DNA from: Doris montereyensis
Lineage: Eukaryota; Mollusca; Gastropoda; Nudibranchia; Dorididae
Assembly: GCA_037039925.1 (NCBI GenBank)
Contig: JAXRKP010000410.1
Coordinates: 127,501 to 191,500, forward strand
DNA length: 64,000 nt
Direction of reading: 5' to 3'
Of the stretch, positions 12,770 through 25,100 are shown one piece after another. The first letter of the stretch is position 1. Every line of letters starts with the position of its first letter. The position numbers were made by a program, and so were the translations under genes. The notes under the pieces were generated by a model that saw only the letters and a list, made by a program, of their open reading frames with translations, was not told the DNA's origin and ran no database searches.

Positions 12770-13689
12770 TCAACTTACTGTATTATTATTTTTATTTTAT
12801 TTTTTAAACAACAGAAGTCCGACAGATGTATTAATGAATGTATGTATTTCAGGAGAAGCAAAAATTGTAATAAATCATAAAATAGGTTGCAGCTGCAAAC
12901 ACCATCTTCTTATTTCTTATGCTTCTTGGATTACAACTTAATAACTTATTATTAACCACTTGTAGTCTTTAGAATGGAGAAAACGGAAGGAAAACAAATG
13001 AGTTGTGCACAAAATAGACTTACACTTACACTATAAGAATTGAACTCTATCTAAATAAGTACAAAGTACATGAAAGTATTGCAATGCAAGTCTGCTCCTC
13101 GACTTACCAGGCAGAATTTCAAGGTAGGAAGAAAAACAAAAAAATCTTTGTCTAGATCAGTGACTGATGCTTTTCTATTGGTTTAAGGCCTCCAATATTT
13201 GTTGTATAGAAATGAAAAAAATGTGTTTGAAAACAAATCTCATAGCCCATATATCATGGACTTGGTTTAAACAGTTTCTACCCGACGATATGTAGCATTC
13301 AGCCGATTCATGTTAAATGTAATGACAACACTCTTTAGGTTACTTCTTCTCCTTCCTCTGCTTCATAGTAATTGACTAAATCAACTACTGAACATTACTG
13401 TAAGAGTGCATGATTTTGAATTTAAAATATATTATGGTTTTAATCAAATTTTGTTTGTTGAAGTCTTTAGTCCTATTAATAATATATATATATGTACCTT
13501 GCAACCTATGAAAAGCTTGAAAAAAAAAAGGAAAGAAATGTACATAATGTAAATTAGTAATGATATATTAATAAAAATTACAGAAAGTTTTATATTTTAT
13601 TATATATACCTCGTTGTGCATCATTATTTCACTGAAGTATTATCGTTAAAATTTATACTTTTTGTCTTTAATTGTAGATTGTATAAAGT
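12770..13689. other. Gene-free AT-rich stretch
   Basis: No exon, tRNA or repeat family is recognised. There is a short TATATA run near 13481-13492. Confidence 0.45.
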
Positions 13690-13985
13690 ACTTATCGTAT
13701 AGTAAAGTTCCTTCAGATTTGTTATGGCCCATAGAGCTGGTGCTTATCCTTATTTCAATAGTGTGAAGCAGAAGAGAGCATCTCCTGAACATTATGCATA
13801 TTGCAGGTTGTACTCCCCAGTTAGTGTTAGTACCCATTTGCATCTGAATTGAATGGGGAAATGCATGTGTTTAACGTCTTTCCCAAGGATCTCAAAATGA
13901 AACCTACACACAAACCAGGATTTAAACCCAAAACCTCATGATCTCATGTCCGCCAGCATGACCATTAGGCTACTGACGTCATCAA
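13690..13985 (-). mobile_element. tRNA-derived SINE, family A (diverged)
   Basis: Read on the minus strand it starts with a tRNA-like head (B box near AGGATTTAAACC, complement side) and ends with the family tail TTGAAGGAAC-like at 13705. The order of blocks matches the better copies at 56432 and 58298. It is one of about a dozen copies in the window. Confidence 0.65.
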
Positions 13986-14000
13986 ACTGTCAGTAAATCT

Positions 14001-14261
14001 ATGAAGGGATCAGTTCAATAATGTGGCTCATGCTCAGTCCATTTTTGTAAACAACGAGACAGAGGTATAATCCTAGGGAATAAATGGATGTCATGCTTCC
14101 TAAAAAGTGTGAAAATGATATGATGCAAATACATCACATTTACAGCCGTTTGAAACTTGGAATTCCCAAAGCCAACAGTGCCAAAGTTCATGGTGTTTGA
14201 TATTTTTCTCTAAATGACGTAATTGTGACTTAGGCACACTATTGAAATGACCCCTTCAAAC
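14001..14261. mobile_element. MITE with GAAGGGGTCATTTCAATAGTG ends, copy 1
   Basis: Terminal inverted repeats: TGAAGGGATCAGTTCAATAA at the left, and CACACTATTGAAATGACCCC then TTCA at the right. The interior (CATTTACAGCCGTTTGAAAC, CCCAAAGCCAACAGTGCCAA) is shared with 41588-41843 and 42244-42484. Confidence 0.8.
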
Positions 14262-14514
14262 ATAGTTGACCTTTAGAAGAAGAAAAAAGGAGATCATGTG
14301 ATGATATCATGGGTAAAGATCTCTGAACTTGTAAGTCCGCAATTTATTTTGGGGTGTCAAAAGCCTGTAACCTATGTACGAAGTAGGGTCTTGGTTGAGA
14401 CTTTGATATGACTGGGGATTCTGTGTTTTCTTCAAACTTTATAGTTCGAGGAATACGGGCTGCACTGTATATATATATATACCTGAATGCATTGTACTGT
14501 AGGTCTTACAACAC

Positions 14515-14800
14515 CTCAAGACCCTTTAGGGCAGATAAAGTAAAAGTTCCTTCAAGGCCAATAAGGCCCAGAGCCAGAGCTTATCATGGCTTCTGTGGCG
14601 TGAAGTGGAACAGGTGATAATAATCACCTCCTGGAGGCTAGTCTGACTCAGGTTTATACTCCCAAGCAAGTTGTACCCAAAGTGTCTTTCCAAGGAACAC
14701 ACTGTCGGACTTAGTTTTGCTAGGATTCAAACCTGTAGGTAACCTCATGGTTCCAAGTCTGCCAGCCTAACAGGTTGGTGATTTGCTACTACTGTTCCTC
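14515..14800 (-). mobile_element. tRNA-derived SINE, family A
   Basis: A fairly complete copy. The complement of AGGATTCAAACCTG at about 14720 is the B box. The palindromic core AGGTGATAATAATCACCT is at about 14613-14630. The tail TTCCTTCAAGGCC is at about 14550. It duplicates the order seen at 22470, 42757, 56432 and 58298. Confidence 0.8.
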
Positions 14801-14819
14801 CAATCTGCAATTTACTTCA

Positions 14820-16190
14820 TTTGTATACAAGCAACCGCACACAATCTAAGAATATCAAGAAAAGGAAATTAGCTTCTCTGGAACGACCGTCTTCAAATAT
14901 ATTCATAATCTTGTTTATTGGCAAAACATGCCTGCACAAATTTTTTTCTCTCTCTCAGTTCCCTTTTTACAATTGTTTTTTCTTTGTTTCATTCGTCTTT
15001 CTCATCTTTCATTAAAACATGATTTAATTTTTTATTTGCATTTTACCCACATTGAAAATATTGCCAACCGGTGATATCAGCTTGCATAGGAAACTGAAGA
15101 TCAGCGGGCAATAATAATATAGAAAAGTTTACAAACACAGAAACAGAAATTGATAGAAACGATGATATATATTATTTCATTACAATACAATAACACACAT
15201 AAAAAAAGTAGTAGAAGCCTATATGAAGACTCAAATGAAGAAGTGATGGTCAGATGGAAAAAATGTATTTGGCAAGTATTTTAAAAAAACAAACCACAAA
15301 ACAAATTTCAATTCAATCCTCTTCGGATCCATGCTTTTATAAACATAAAACACTCTCTAACTCACAGACAAAACACAAGCATGATTTTTTTAAAATAATA
15401 ATAACAAACGGAGAAGAAGAAAAAATTTGAGTAAAAGAAAGCAGAAAGTCTATACACAGAACAAATGTTGACATTGACAGAGAAAAAGAATGTATCTCTT
15501 TGTTAATGTTATTATCATACTCATGTATTTTTTTCCTTTTCATTGTCATTCTTACAAAAATCAGGAATTTGAACAATTTAAATGTTATTATATTACAATA
15601 ACATGACAATAATAATGAAATATATGCAAGTGCAAATCAATTGTATAAATATCCATCACAATAACTGTACATAAAGTAACCCATGTTAGTTATATATGGC
15701 AATATGAATCAATATGAATCATAATAATAATAATAATAATAATATCGCCATTACTACTATTATCATAACTCTCTCATGTATGTCAAATAATCTTCATTCT
15801 GTGCGGTCATTGAAGACACTGAAACACACACATACACAAGCCATGGACTAGCATATAACAAAATGTACACACATGTAATTATAATACGTACAATGTATAT
15901 ATATATAATTTACAAATACACACAATGTGATTCCTCTATCCAAATTTTGTACACATTGTTTATTCTATAATAATAATATGAAAGGGTTTCATTTGGTGCA
16001 AAGGTTTGATTACTCTCCTCTACCCCTCCTTATCGCAGAAAAAACAATTCAGTTACAGTTACGAGTTACTTAAACTTAAACAAAGAAATTATTATTTTTA
16101 AACATGACGGATGGCGGGAAAAGGATGTCAAGGGCGGACAGCGACCAAAAGAAAATAGATGTCGCAATGACCTAAAAGTCACTCGACCTC
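14820..16190. other. Gene-free AT-rich stretch
   Basis: Low-complexity AT-rich DNA with a (TAA)n run at about 15718-15745 and small TATATA runs. I see no exon or named repeat. Confidence 0.45.
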
Positions 16191-16194
16191 AAAC

Positions 16195-16300
16195 CATTGC
16201 AGTGATCTCGGGATGAATTAAGAGGAAACAGCAAGATGAAAGAGATAAGTGAAAGAAGAAAAGGAAAGAAATAGGACCTAGCAGCAGCGCCCGCCAAACC
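16195..16300 (-). mobile_element. SINE family B fragment
   Basis: Block GTGATCTCGGGATGAATTAA, AGGAAACAGCAAGATGAAAG, then AAGGAAAGAAATAGGACCTA. The same block recurs at 17390, 18115, 18520 and 18640 on this strand, and inverted at 38610, 39365 and 56235. Confidence 0.65.
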
Positions 16301-16361
16301 GTTTGCACCTCAAAAAGATATCACACTATCTATGAAATCCATCTATCTATGAAATCCATCT

Positions 16362-16363
<2 letters not shown>

Positions 16364-16410
<47 letters not shown>

Positions 16411-16412
16411 GG
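16364..16412. repeat. (AT)n microsatellite
   Basis: About 49 bp of alternating TA with one G. Confidence 0.95.
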
Positions 16413-16861
16413 AGTAGGAGAGATAATGAGAAATTTAAATATAATAAATCCTACGCTATTCAATCCACAAGTTTAAACGATAAAGAAGCTTATTAAAAGA
16501 TGACAACAAAGCAGGAAGAAAAACCAACCCACCCTGCCAAATTTCTATAATAATATTAAAACATAACCATCTAAAATTGTATGCTGAGTGAGAAGGAAAG
16601 TGAAATTTGGACCACTGCTAAGACAAAGCCAAATTTGAAGAAAAGAAAAAACAACAATGAAATGTATAGCCAGGTCAGCCTTGACTCAAATTGTTAAAAG
16701 ACAAGGGCTTAATATACCAGAACTGGAATCCGCTAGGGACGCAACATCACGCTAGTTCTCATCAATTATGTTAAGTTGAAGAAGAGAAGTTGACACTAAC
16801 CATTATAACTACGGCTAATAATAAATATAATAACAAAAAAGAGTTGAACTCAGAACATGTA

Positions 16862-17000
16862 GTAAAAAAAAAAAGTTTCTTCAAGGCCTTTACAGTTCAT
16901 AGAGCCAGAGCTTATCCCAGTTTCTATAGCATGAAAGTGAACAGGTGACAATATTAATAATAATCACCTGCTACACAGGACGCCAGAGGGGCCTTTATAC
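16862..17000 (-). mobile_element. SINE family A, 5'-truncated
   Basis: Only the body and 3' part are present: TTCTTCAAGGCC, CAGAGCTTATCCCAG, then ACAGGTGACAAT through AATCACCTGC. The truncation on the head side is typical of incomplete reverse transcription. Confidence 0.65.
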
Positions 17001-17389
17001 ATATATCTTTATATAAAAATGATAGTAACAAAATGAAGTGTTTACAGTCTTTATCTAAAGGTAAAGATGGATAAAACATAATGTTTTAGTCTGCATCCCA
17101 ACACAAGATATACACTTCAAAGGATGGAAAGTGAAAGCATGTTCAATTTCATGTTGTGAGGAGAGTGACTTTTTTATAACATATTTCACGTAACGGAATG
17201 AAAGAATCCCACACGTTATATTATACATGTAATAACGGATTCGACATGTAATCTTCAGGATAAATTTGTTCATTCAAATTCATGGGTACAATTGCGGGTA
17301 GACTTGTGGTCTAAATGTAAGGCAAGGGAGTGTCCCAGCATTTATGATTTCATGACGAGATATGAATGGCCTTTTGCTTTAACTTTAAT

Positions 17390-17510
17390 TGAAATTCACC
17401 CTATCCATCATATATATGATGATCTCAGGGTGATTAAAGAGAAAACAGCAAGATGAAGAAAGATAAGTGACAGGAAAGAAATAGGTCCTACAAATCGCCC
17501 ACATCAATAG
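17390..17510 (-). mobile_element. SINE family B fragment
   Basis: GAAATTCACCCTATCCATCA, then TGATCTCAGGGTGATTAAAG, AACAGCAAGATGAAG and AAGAAATAGGTCCTA, as in the other family B copies. Confidence 0.6.
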
Positions 17511-17736
17511 TAGTAAGTAGCCTACCAACCAAAAAGAGGAGATGATTTTAGGAGCTTCTAAAAGTGCCACACGGAGCACTGCAAGCCCTGTACAACTAGG
17601 CCAATAACTTGGGAGTGAGTCATCCTGAGCAGTCTCACGAGTCACACTTTAAGTTGACATCAAGGGAAGAAGCTTAAGGAGATTGTGCCTGTCCCAAAAC
17701 ATTATGTCGCATGCTGTGAACATAATTCATCTATTC

Positions 17737-17762
17737 TAAACAAATAAATAAATAAATAAATA
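17737..17762. repeat. (AAAT)n microsatellite
   Basis: A short run of AAAT units. Confidence 0.85.
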
Positions 17763-18114
17763 CAGACATGACACTGACGTTGAAGTTGAAGCCCGGTGGT
17801 GACAAAGACAAACCAAATAAAAGTAAGGGAATAAATAGAAAACAATGTGAACACTGAACAGAATCGAACCTTATCTCATTGCACCTATCACCTCAGCATG
17901 ACATGACGGAGGGGGGGGGGAGTCTTAACTGCTGGAAACCCTGTATCATGTCTACATATTTGTTACTTTCGACTCACGTTTTTATCTTTACACAATTCAT
18001 CCCATATGTTGTATCAGAGCAATAGCCGTCAATTAAGTAAAGTGGTGTGAAAGAACACTTGAAGAAAGATACACTACTATTACTATGGAACGAATCACTT
18101 CCACTTCCACCCAA

Positions 18115-18280
18115 ATATTTTGAAGTTCATCCCATCCACCATAAGCGCGGGGATCTTTCTCAGGGTGAATTAAGAAAACGCTACAGTACAGTTAGTAGTC
18201 AGATGAAAGAATAAGCCACGTGACAGAGTGAATGGAAAGAAGTACAACCTGATAGCAGTGCCTGCTCCTCACAAAGAAGA
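18115..18280 (-). mobile_element. SINE family B fragment
   Basis: CATCCCATCCACCATAAGC, then CAGGGTGAATTAAG, AGATGAAAGAATAAG and GCAGTGCCTGCTCCTCAC. It is slightly longer at the head side than its neighbours. Confidence 0.6.
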
Positions 18281-18509
18281 AGTTAACGATATAAAAAGAA
18301 AAAGTTAAATAACAACAAGAATGACATTGTCAAGACTCATCCTCTCAAACTACACCCATGCACCTAATTAAATAGGATGAGACAGATCATCAAAATTATC
18401 ACATAAATTAAATTAATGCACGACTCGGTAGAATAAAAAAAAAACAAATGTACACCCACATCTCCCTGTTGACAGCTAATGTAATTTGTTTGTTTGTGTT
18501 TTGTTGCAA

Positions 18510-18745
18510 TTTAACTCATCCACCGTATGCGGTGATCCAAGGGTGAAACGAAATAAGAGGAAACGGCAAGGTGAAAGAGACAAGCGAGTGAGGAAAGGAA
18601 AAGGAATAGGCTTGTTTGTTTGTCTCATTGAAATTTACCCTATCCACCATAACACACAGTGATCTCAGGGTGAATTAAGAGGAAACAGCAAGATGAAAGA
18701 TTTATATCTCTGCAAGAATGATTGAAAGGAAAGAATTGCACCTAC
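18510..18745 (-). mobile_element. Two tandem SINE family B copies
   Basis: Two copies lie head to tail, about 18510-18610 and 18611-18745. Both carry ATCCACC...GTGATC, GGGTGAA, AAGAGGAAAC and GCAAG.TGAAAG. The first has the longer AAGGAAAAGGAATAGGC end, followed at once by TTGTTTGTTTGT, the complement of the family CAAACA tail. Confidence 0.6.
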
Positions 18746-18798
18746 CATTAACACTTGTTACGATTGATGGACATTTTCACCAGCTCAGCATTGAGCAT

Positions 18799-18811
18799 AT
18801 TATATATATAT

Positions 18812-18889
<78 letters not shown>
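18799..18889. repeat. (AT)n microsatellite
   Basis: About 91 bp of TA repeats broken by two AAA insertions at an even spacing. Confidence 0.95.
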
Positions 18890-18892
<3 letters not shown>

Positions 18893-19629
18893 GACAATTC
18901 ATCATATTGCAAAACGAGGCCATTACATTATTGTTACAATTAAATATCTGGTTGTGAGCATCATAGGTAAATGACATGATTACCAGCAGGCACAAATGTA
19001 CCTAAGACTGCTTAATGACATTTATATCATGTGTGTGCACTGTAATCATTACGTTGCATTCATTTTACCCAATTATCGAAATCACTATTTTTTATTGTAG
19101 TTTTAAATATCATATATATAACTGAACAGTCAAAGAAACTAACAACAATGAAAAGAATCCCTTAAAAAAGGTACACATATATATATAAATATGTAAACAC
19201 TCAACATCTCTTTCCTCCCATCTGAACCCCACCCTCCAAAAAAAAAAAAAAACAACACCATAACGTCCCCCTCCAAAAAAACTTTACACTAAAGATTAAA
19301 TAAAATATTAAAAAATATACAACAATTCAATTTCAATGCAACTATTGTTGTATCCAGAAAAAATTTCATTAATGTATCTAAAACCCCAAAAAGGGACCAC
19401 TATACAAAACAAAGTAAATAACCCTTCACCTCCTCATCTTAATCTATCTAAGCACCCATTTTCCTTGGGAAATACAATACAATACATCATTGTATCAACA
19501 ACAATAAAAACAAACAAAGGAAAAGATGCATGTATAGGAACAAAACAAAAACAATAAAAAAAAAATTACTTACAAAATAATTAAAATTATAATAAAAATA
19601 AGATATCTCTGTATATTTGAAAAGAAGCC

Positions 19630-20090
19630 CAGAGCTAGTTCCACCCAGATTATCGAATCCTTCTCCCCTCTCTCGTTGACTTGCGCCTCAGGTTTCTCAC
19701 TTTCAATTTGTGCGCACAGTTTAAGAAGAAGAGAGAAGAGAGAGAGGGTGAGAAAGAGAAAAAAAAAGACAGAGAGAGACAGAACAAAGACAATTTTGAA
19801 GAAAGGTTAAAGTGAGGAAGCTGTATGGCTGAAGTGGTGTTAGGAAAAGCTGACTCGGGTGGCTTTGATGTGTCGTCAGCGGACTGGTTAGACTATCTTG
19901 AATCGTTGAATGAAGCGTTCGGTTTATCGAAGCATAAACTCTCTCTATGTTGAGGTAACTTGTTAAAAAAAATGGTGTTCGGATTCAGAATCCTGAATTT
20001 TCGGACTATCAGGTACAAATCAAGAAGAAAAATCTGTCTCCAACTCATCTGTTTGGATTATCACATCCGGACTATCAACATATGACCATA
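19630..20090. mobile_element. Pogo-like non-autonomous DNA element, copy 2
   Basis: It shares TTGCGCCTCAGGTTTCTC, GTATGGCTGAAGTGG, TTTATCGAAGCATAAACTCT and the right end ATCCGGACTATCAACATATGA with 10936-11486. The interior has a GA-rich expansion near 19727-19790 that the first copy has in shorter form. Confidence 0.6.
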
Positions 20091-22146
20091 CATCATCAAA
20101 CATCAATCAGTGAATGCACATGTACATATGTGAACATTGTTTTTTGTACTTCAAATAAAATGAATGGTAGTGGTAGGTAGACCAAATAACATTGAATTTC
20201 ATTGAGCGATATAACAGACACACAGTAAACTATTGCAGATGGACTTGATGGGAGGACACCCCAACTCTGATCACAGCTAAATTCTTTTCTTCTCTTTGTG
20301 AGCCCATGATAACTTACGCCCTACAGCCAGCCAAATAACCCCCCCCATTCCCCTTCCAAGTAATAACATGGACCTAAAATAAAATACACAGTAATCAATT
20401 ATTTGTTTTTCCCTATTTGTCAATCTTTAAAAAAAAAACAATCCATGAAATGATCTTCTCAAATACGGTGAAATGACACACACACAAAGAGAACAATGAA
20501 ACAAAATTATTTGAATCAACAATTCTCCCGTCGTAGAAAAGCTTTCTTCACTTTTCTAAATCCAACTGGTCCTTGTTCCCGTAAATTATGTTTAAGAAAA
20601 CACATTTTTGCGTTTCTCAAAATAACTCAATGTAAGGCAAGACAAAGCAAGAACAGCGACATGAGTTTTTTGTACTGTTAAAGTATCACATAATGCAAAA
20701 AATATATAATTAGATACAATATGTCTTTCTGCTGCGTTCTTTCTTTCCTCAGCCAACACTTGGATAAAGAGCCCTTAACACTGCTGAAAAAAGAAAAAAA
20801 AACACACACACACAAACCATGCCCTCCTCACTCAACCCCATAAATTTTACACTTGCTGTCCAATGGCTAGACAATTATTTTGAATTCATCCATTATATCC
20901 GGTATTATCCACACATCTACATGTTATAACGCACAGCTGCCAACCTTTTCAAGTAAAAAAACAAAAACAGATTGTAACAGCGCAAACTACATGTAATTCT
21001 AATTCGCAGGACGGCCCACAATATTGATAATTTACCTTGAAAAGCAAATAACAAAAAGTTTGCGGATCGCTGGCCCTACTGACGACACGCAACGTTAGTT
21101 TTACAAACTCGGAATGGCATCTCCGACTTCCTGCACTGTTAACTTAAGGTTTTGTTGTTTTTTTTCAACAACAGTTAATCCTCCTATACATACTTTTCAA
21201 GGTAAATACAGACTTACGGACTAGAAAACATATTAAATATAATTTTTAACGCACGTGTTGGCAGCTTTCATGTACACATAATGATAATTACAAGAAATGG
21301 CAACTCCACCGCAAAACACACTTCATATTTTGTTTTGTTATTTCACTCCACTGAATCTCTCTATGTGTGTGTTATGTATTGTTCAGCAGGAAAGGAAGAC
21401 ATGAATGAAAGAATGTGAAAGTGAAAATGCGTACAACGTAACCCCCAAAGAAATGTGTCTTTTTTTTTTAACAATAAAGTTTATCTTATAAATAAATCTT
21501 ATCTTCAAGGCTGGTGACGAAAAGCGCATTGGGTAAGGGAACTATATTCGTAACTAAGCCTTGCTTCTTACAGTTCATTTCCACACAGGATATCGAATTA
21601 CTTTTTCGATGGAAGCAGTCTTCCACATTGATGGCCATTTGGATAGGAAAGAAGAAGTAATGAGTTGCAATGTTGCTCTATCACTTGCTGCTCTCACATA
21701 GCAGTTTGGCCTTTCATTTGGTTTTGAAAGCAATCAGTTTTCCCGCCCTTGATTTGTCACTATCCACGCATACACACATATCGGATACAAAATATATTAC
21801 AGATCATATAAATATATATTACAATTTGTACTTGGCTGAACCTTGCAGCATTTGAAGAATATAAAAAGTTTAACACCCCCTCCCCCCCACCCTATCTCAC
21901 CTCACCATCAAACTCACAGTAACTGCGATCATTGTGTACGTGTAAAAAAAATCTTTGGGCTTCGCCAGTCTGATGGCTGCAGTAGTAAGAGATTTAAGGT
22001 TGCCAGTAGCAACAAGTGTTGAATTTTAGTCTAAGTCACTTGAGAGGTGAAAGGAAGAGATGAATTTCCTTTTCCATTCAACATCTGATCTCTGCCGCTG
22101 TTAAATTTGTTTCTTTTTTTTTTACTGCTACTTTTGGGGGTCGGGG
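20091..22146. other. FBXO45 3' flank, nothing recognised
   Basis: This lies downstream of the FBXO45 stop codon and must include its 3' UTR. I see only AT-rich unique-looking sequence with A/T homopolymers, and an AATAAAGTTTATC run at about 21472-21485 that resembles the 3' tail of a retroposon. No exon is supported. Confidence 0.45.
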
Positions 22147-25100
22147 TCAGCCGTCGAGTGGAGGGCCCAGGTATACCATTGACACTTCAGTATTTCCATA
22201 AACAGCAGAGACGGCAGGATAGAGTTGAGTATTCGGTAAACCTCTGAAAGCAACACCTGAGATTGAATGAAGAAGAAAAAGAAAAACACTAAATAAACAA
22301 CCTTATATGAAAGGTATTGTATTATATAATATATAAATAAGATTGGACAAGACAGCAGGGTATTATAAAGAACTGTTTTCAGTTATCAACGTACAGAGTT
22401 TGGATTTTTCAATTTAGTATATATATGTGAATAACTCATAATGTAACACAACAAAAAAAAGAAGGAAATATAGTTCCTTCAAGGTCATTACGACCCATAC
22501 TCAAAGCATATTTCTCGGTTTCTATAACGTGAGCAGAATGCTAGTTTGATGCAAGTTTTTACTCCCAAACTAGTGCTTCTTGTGCCCATTACTCACCTGG
22601 GTTGAGTGGGAAAATTAGTGTTTTAAGTGTCCTTCGCAAGGAACAGAATGTCAGGCCAAGCTTTGCTAGCATTCGAACCTGGGTCCTCATGATCCAAAGT
22701 CTCGCAGCCTAACCACGGCTATTGACGCTACACAACTGTCAACATACAGCCCCCCCCTATTAGATATTATGATCCTTTGAAACTCTGTGATGTTCTCGGT
22801 TGCAACGGAAACGGGCCCCCATCTGAGTTTGTCCCAATTTTCCAGCTCGATAGGCTCCCATACTTAACACCTGTAGCCCTAACAAACCATATAGCGCGAA
22901 GGTCGGCTTCTGCAATCTTCCTCATATAGACTGTGTCGCACAAAGGCCGGATATTTCCGTGTGGATCGGAGATGCCCTCAAAATGTGTCTATTTTCATTG
23001 TATTTCCACTCAATGACTTAAATAAAGCTTAAAACTAGCTTTCTGATTGGTCAGCCAATCATACTAAGAGAAAACCGATGCTTGCTTCGCGGATTAGTGA
23101 ATCTTGGTAGAGTCCAAGTAGATAGGAGGTGTTTGGTTTCAAGGTACGAAGAAAAGACCCTTCTGGTACACTGGACGAAAGAATTCTATTGAAGTGAATT
23201 GTCTTGATCACCACTTTACACACTAAAATGGTATCTTCTGTAAATAGCATGGGGTTTGGGGTGTGTAATTGATACTAGAAAGAGACAATGTGTTGTAATT
23301 TAGACGTGATCATAGAAGAAGCATTGTCACTGTAGAGGGGCTAATCTTACACAAACTGACCACAGCTGTCAATCATAATTTTTTGCTTTTATTTATCATA
23401 GCTTAAGAGCAGCTCTTTAAAACTCAATATTACTTGGCTTATAAAATTAATAATGTTCCCTTTATCAGAATATGTAGGTTTCACATTGTATCTAAATATC
23501 ATAAGTTATAAAAGTTAAATGGATTTTGAATCCATAACACAACACCAAAAAAACACGAACCAGCCATAAGGCCTAGGCAACCCTGTGAGCGTTCTGATGT
23601 AAGAATTGACTGGGCTAAGTGAATCGCAAAAACAGAGTGTGTAATGTAGCTCCAAACAGGTTAAGAATATCATATATGTATTTTACAATTATGATACCCA
23701 CCTAGAAATTCATAATTTTTCTCAAAGGCTAACGTGTTGTCTTCACAATCTAAAATAACTCTGATTCTCTCTCCAATCTGAAAAAGATGAAAAGCAATTA
23801 AATCAATGAGAATAAACATCATGAAATGGAAGTTGGGAAGAAAAAAAAACACTTTTATATATATATATGTTACTTATGATACAAACAGTGAAAATAAAGT
23901 AAATTTTCTTCAAAGCCTTTATGACCAACAGAGTTAGAGCTTTTCCCAGTTTCTGTAGCGTGAATCTGAGCGGGTGATAATAATCACCTCCTTGATAAGG
24001 CACTAGATTCTCGCAATTTTTGCCCAGGTCCTTCTTTAACAGCCAAGAGATCTTTTACATGCAGAGAGTGCTGTGATCTGCACGTATGGAATCTCCTTTT
24101 AATCATCCGTCTCCAATGGGACTAGGACTCAATCCACCTACCTGGACCAGTTGTGGGGTGGGATTTACCTTCAAAATTGAGAAAACTTTGCAACTTGTCC
24201 GGGGGCTTGAACCCTCAACCCCTGTTTGAGATGTACTTCTAATGAGCGAAAGAATTTTATCTGTAGTTTGCGGTGCGTGAGAAAATGCCTTCATTCAGGT
24301 TCCAAACAACTCAGAATCAATGATAAACGAACTGTAACATGATTTGAAAAAGTTTCCTAGTTACAATTTTGTGATAAGAAATGAATATCGTGTTGACAGT
24401 AGAGGTAAACAGAAAGAGGCATACAATACAAAAATTATAAACTGTGGTGTCTTTTCACATTTCAACACAGATAAACTAGAGTAGGTATGAAACTGAAACC
24501 AAGATAAAGGTTCCATAGTCAGACATATTATATTCAAATTTCACTAGTAGTGAGCAAAATCAAATAATATATGAACATAGGATAGTTTTGACAGGGTGAG
24601 ATGCAAAAAACGCTACCAAAAAAGATAACTGAAGAAAATCAATTAATCATCTTCCCTTAGTTTTAGATAAAGCCCGCCTTAGTTTTACATCAATTTGATG
24701 TTTAGAGCCGATTTATAATCAATTGATAAAGAGTCTGTTTTGAACAAAAATGATTTCCTCATCAGAAGACTCTTGTCCTTCAAAGTCTGAGATGGTGAAA
24801 AAACTCACAAAAGTGCAAAAATGGCGCACATCGGATTTTTACACCTCACCCCCTCATATATAAAACCATATTTAGACACATCATGAAATCTAATATCCAT
24901 CGAAGTAGAACCTTGTTTTAGACACAATCCATCTAGATCTCTAGTAAGTGGAGGCTAAAAACTCATAACAATTTTGAGGGATTCTAGAGATTTTACAAAA
25001 AAAGTAAACTGTTATATATTATACACAGCCTTTAATTATAATGCAGTAGGCCTATTATTACAAATTAGATTGATTACTCCACTGAGTTTCATGGTTAGAA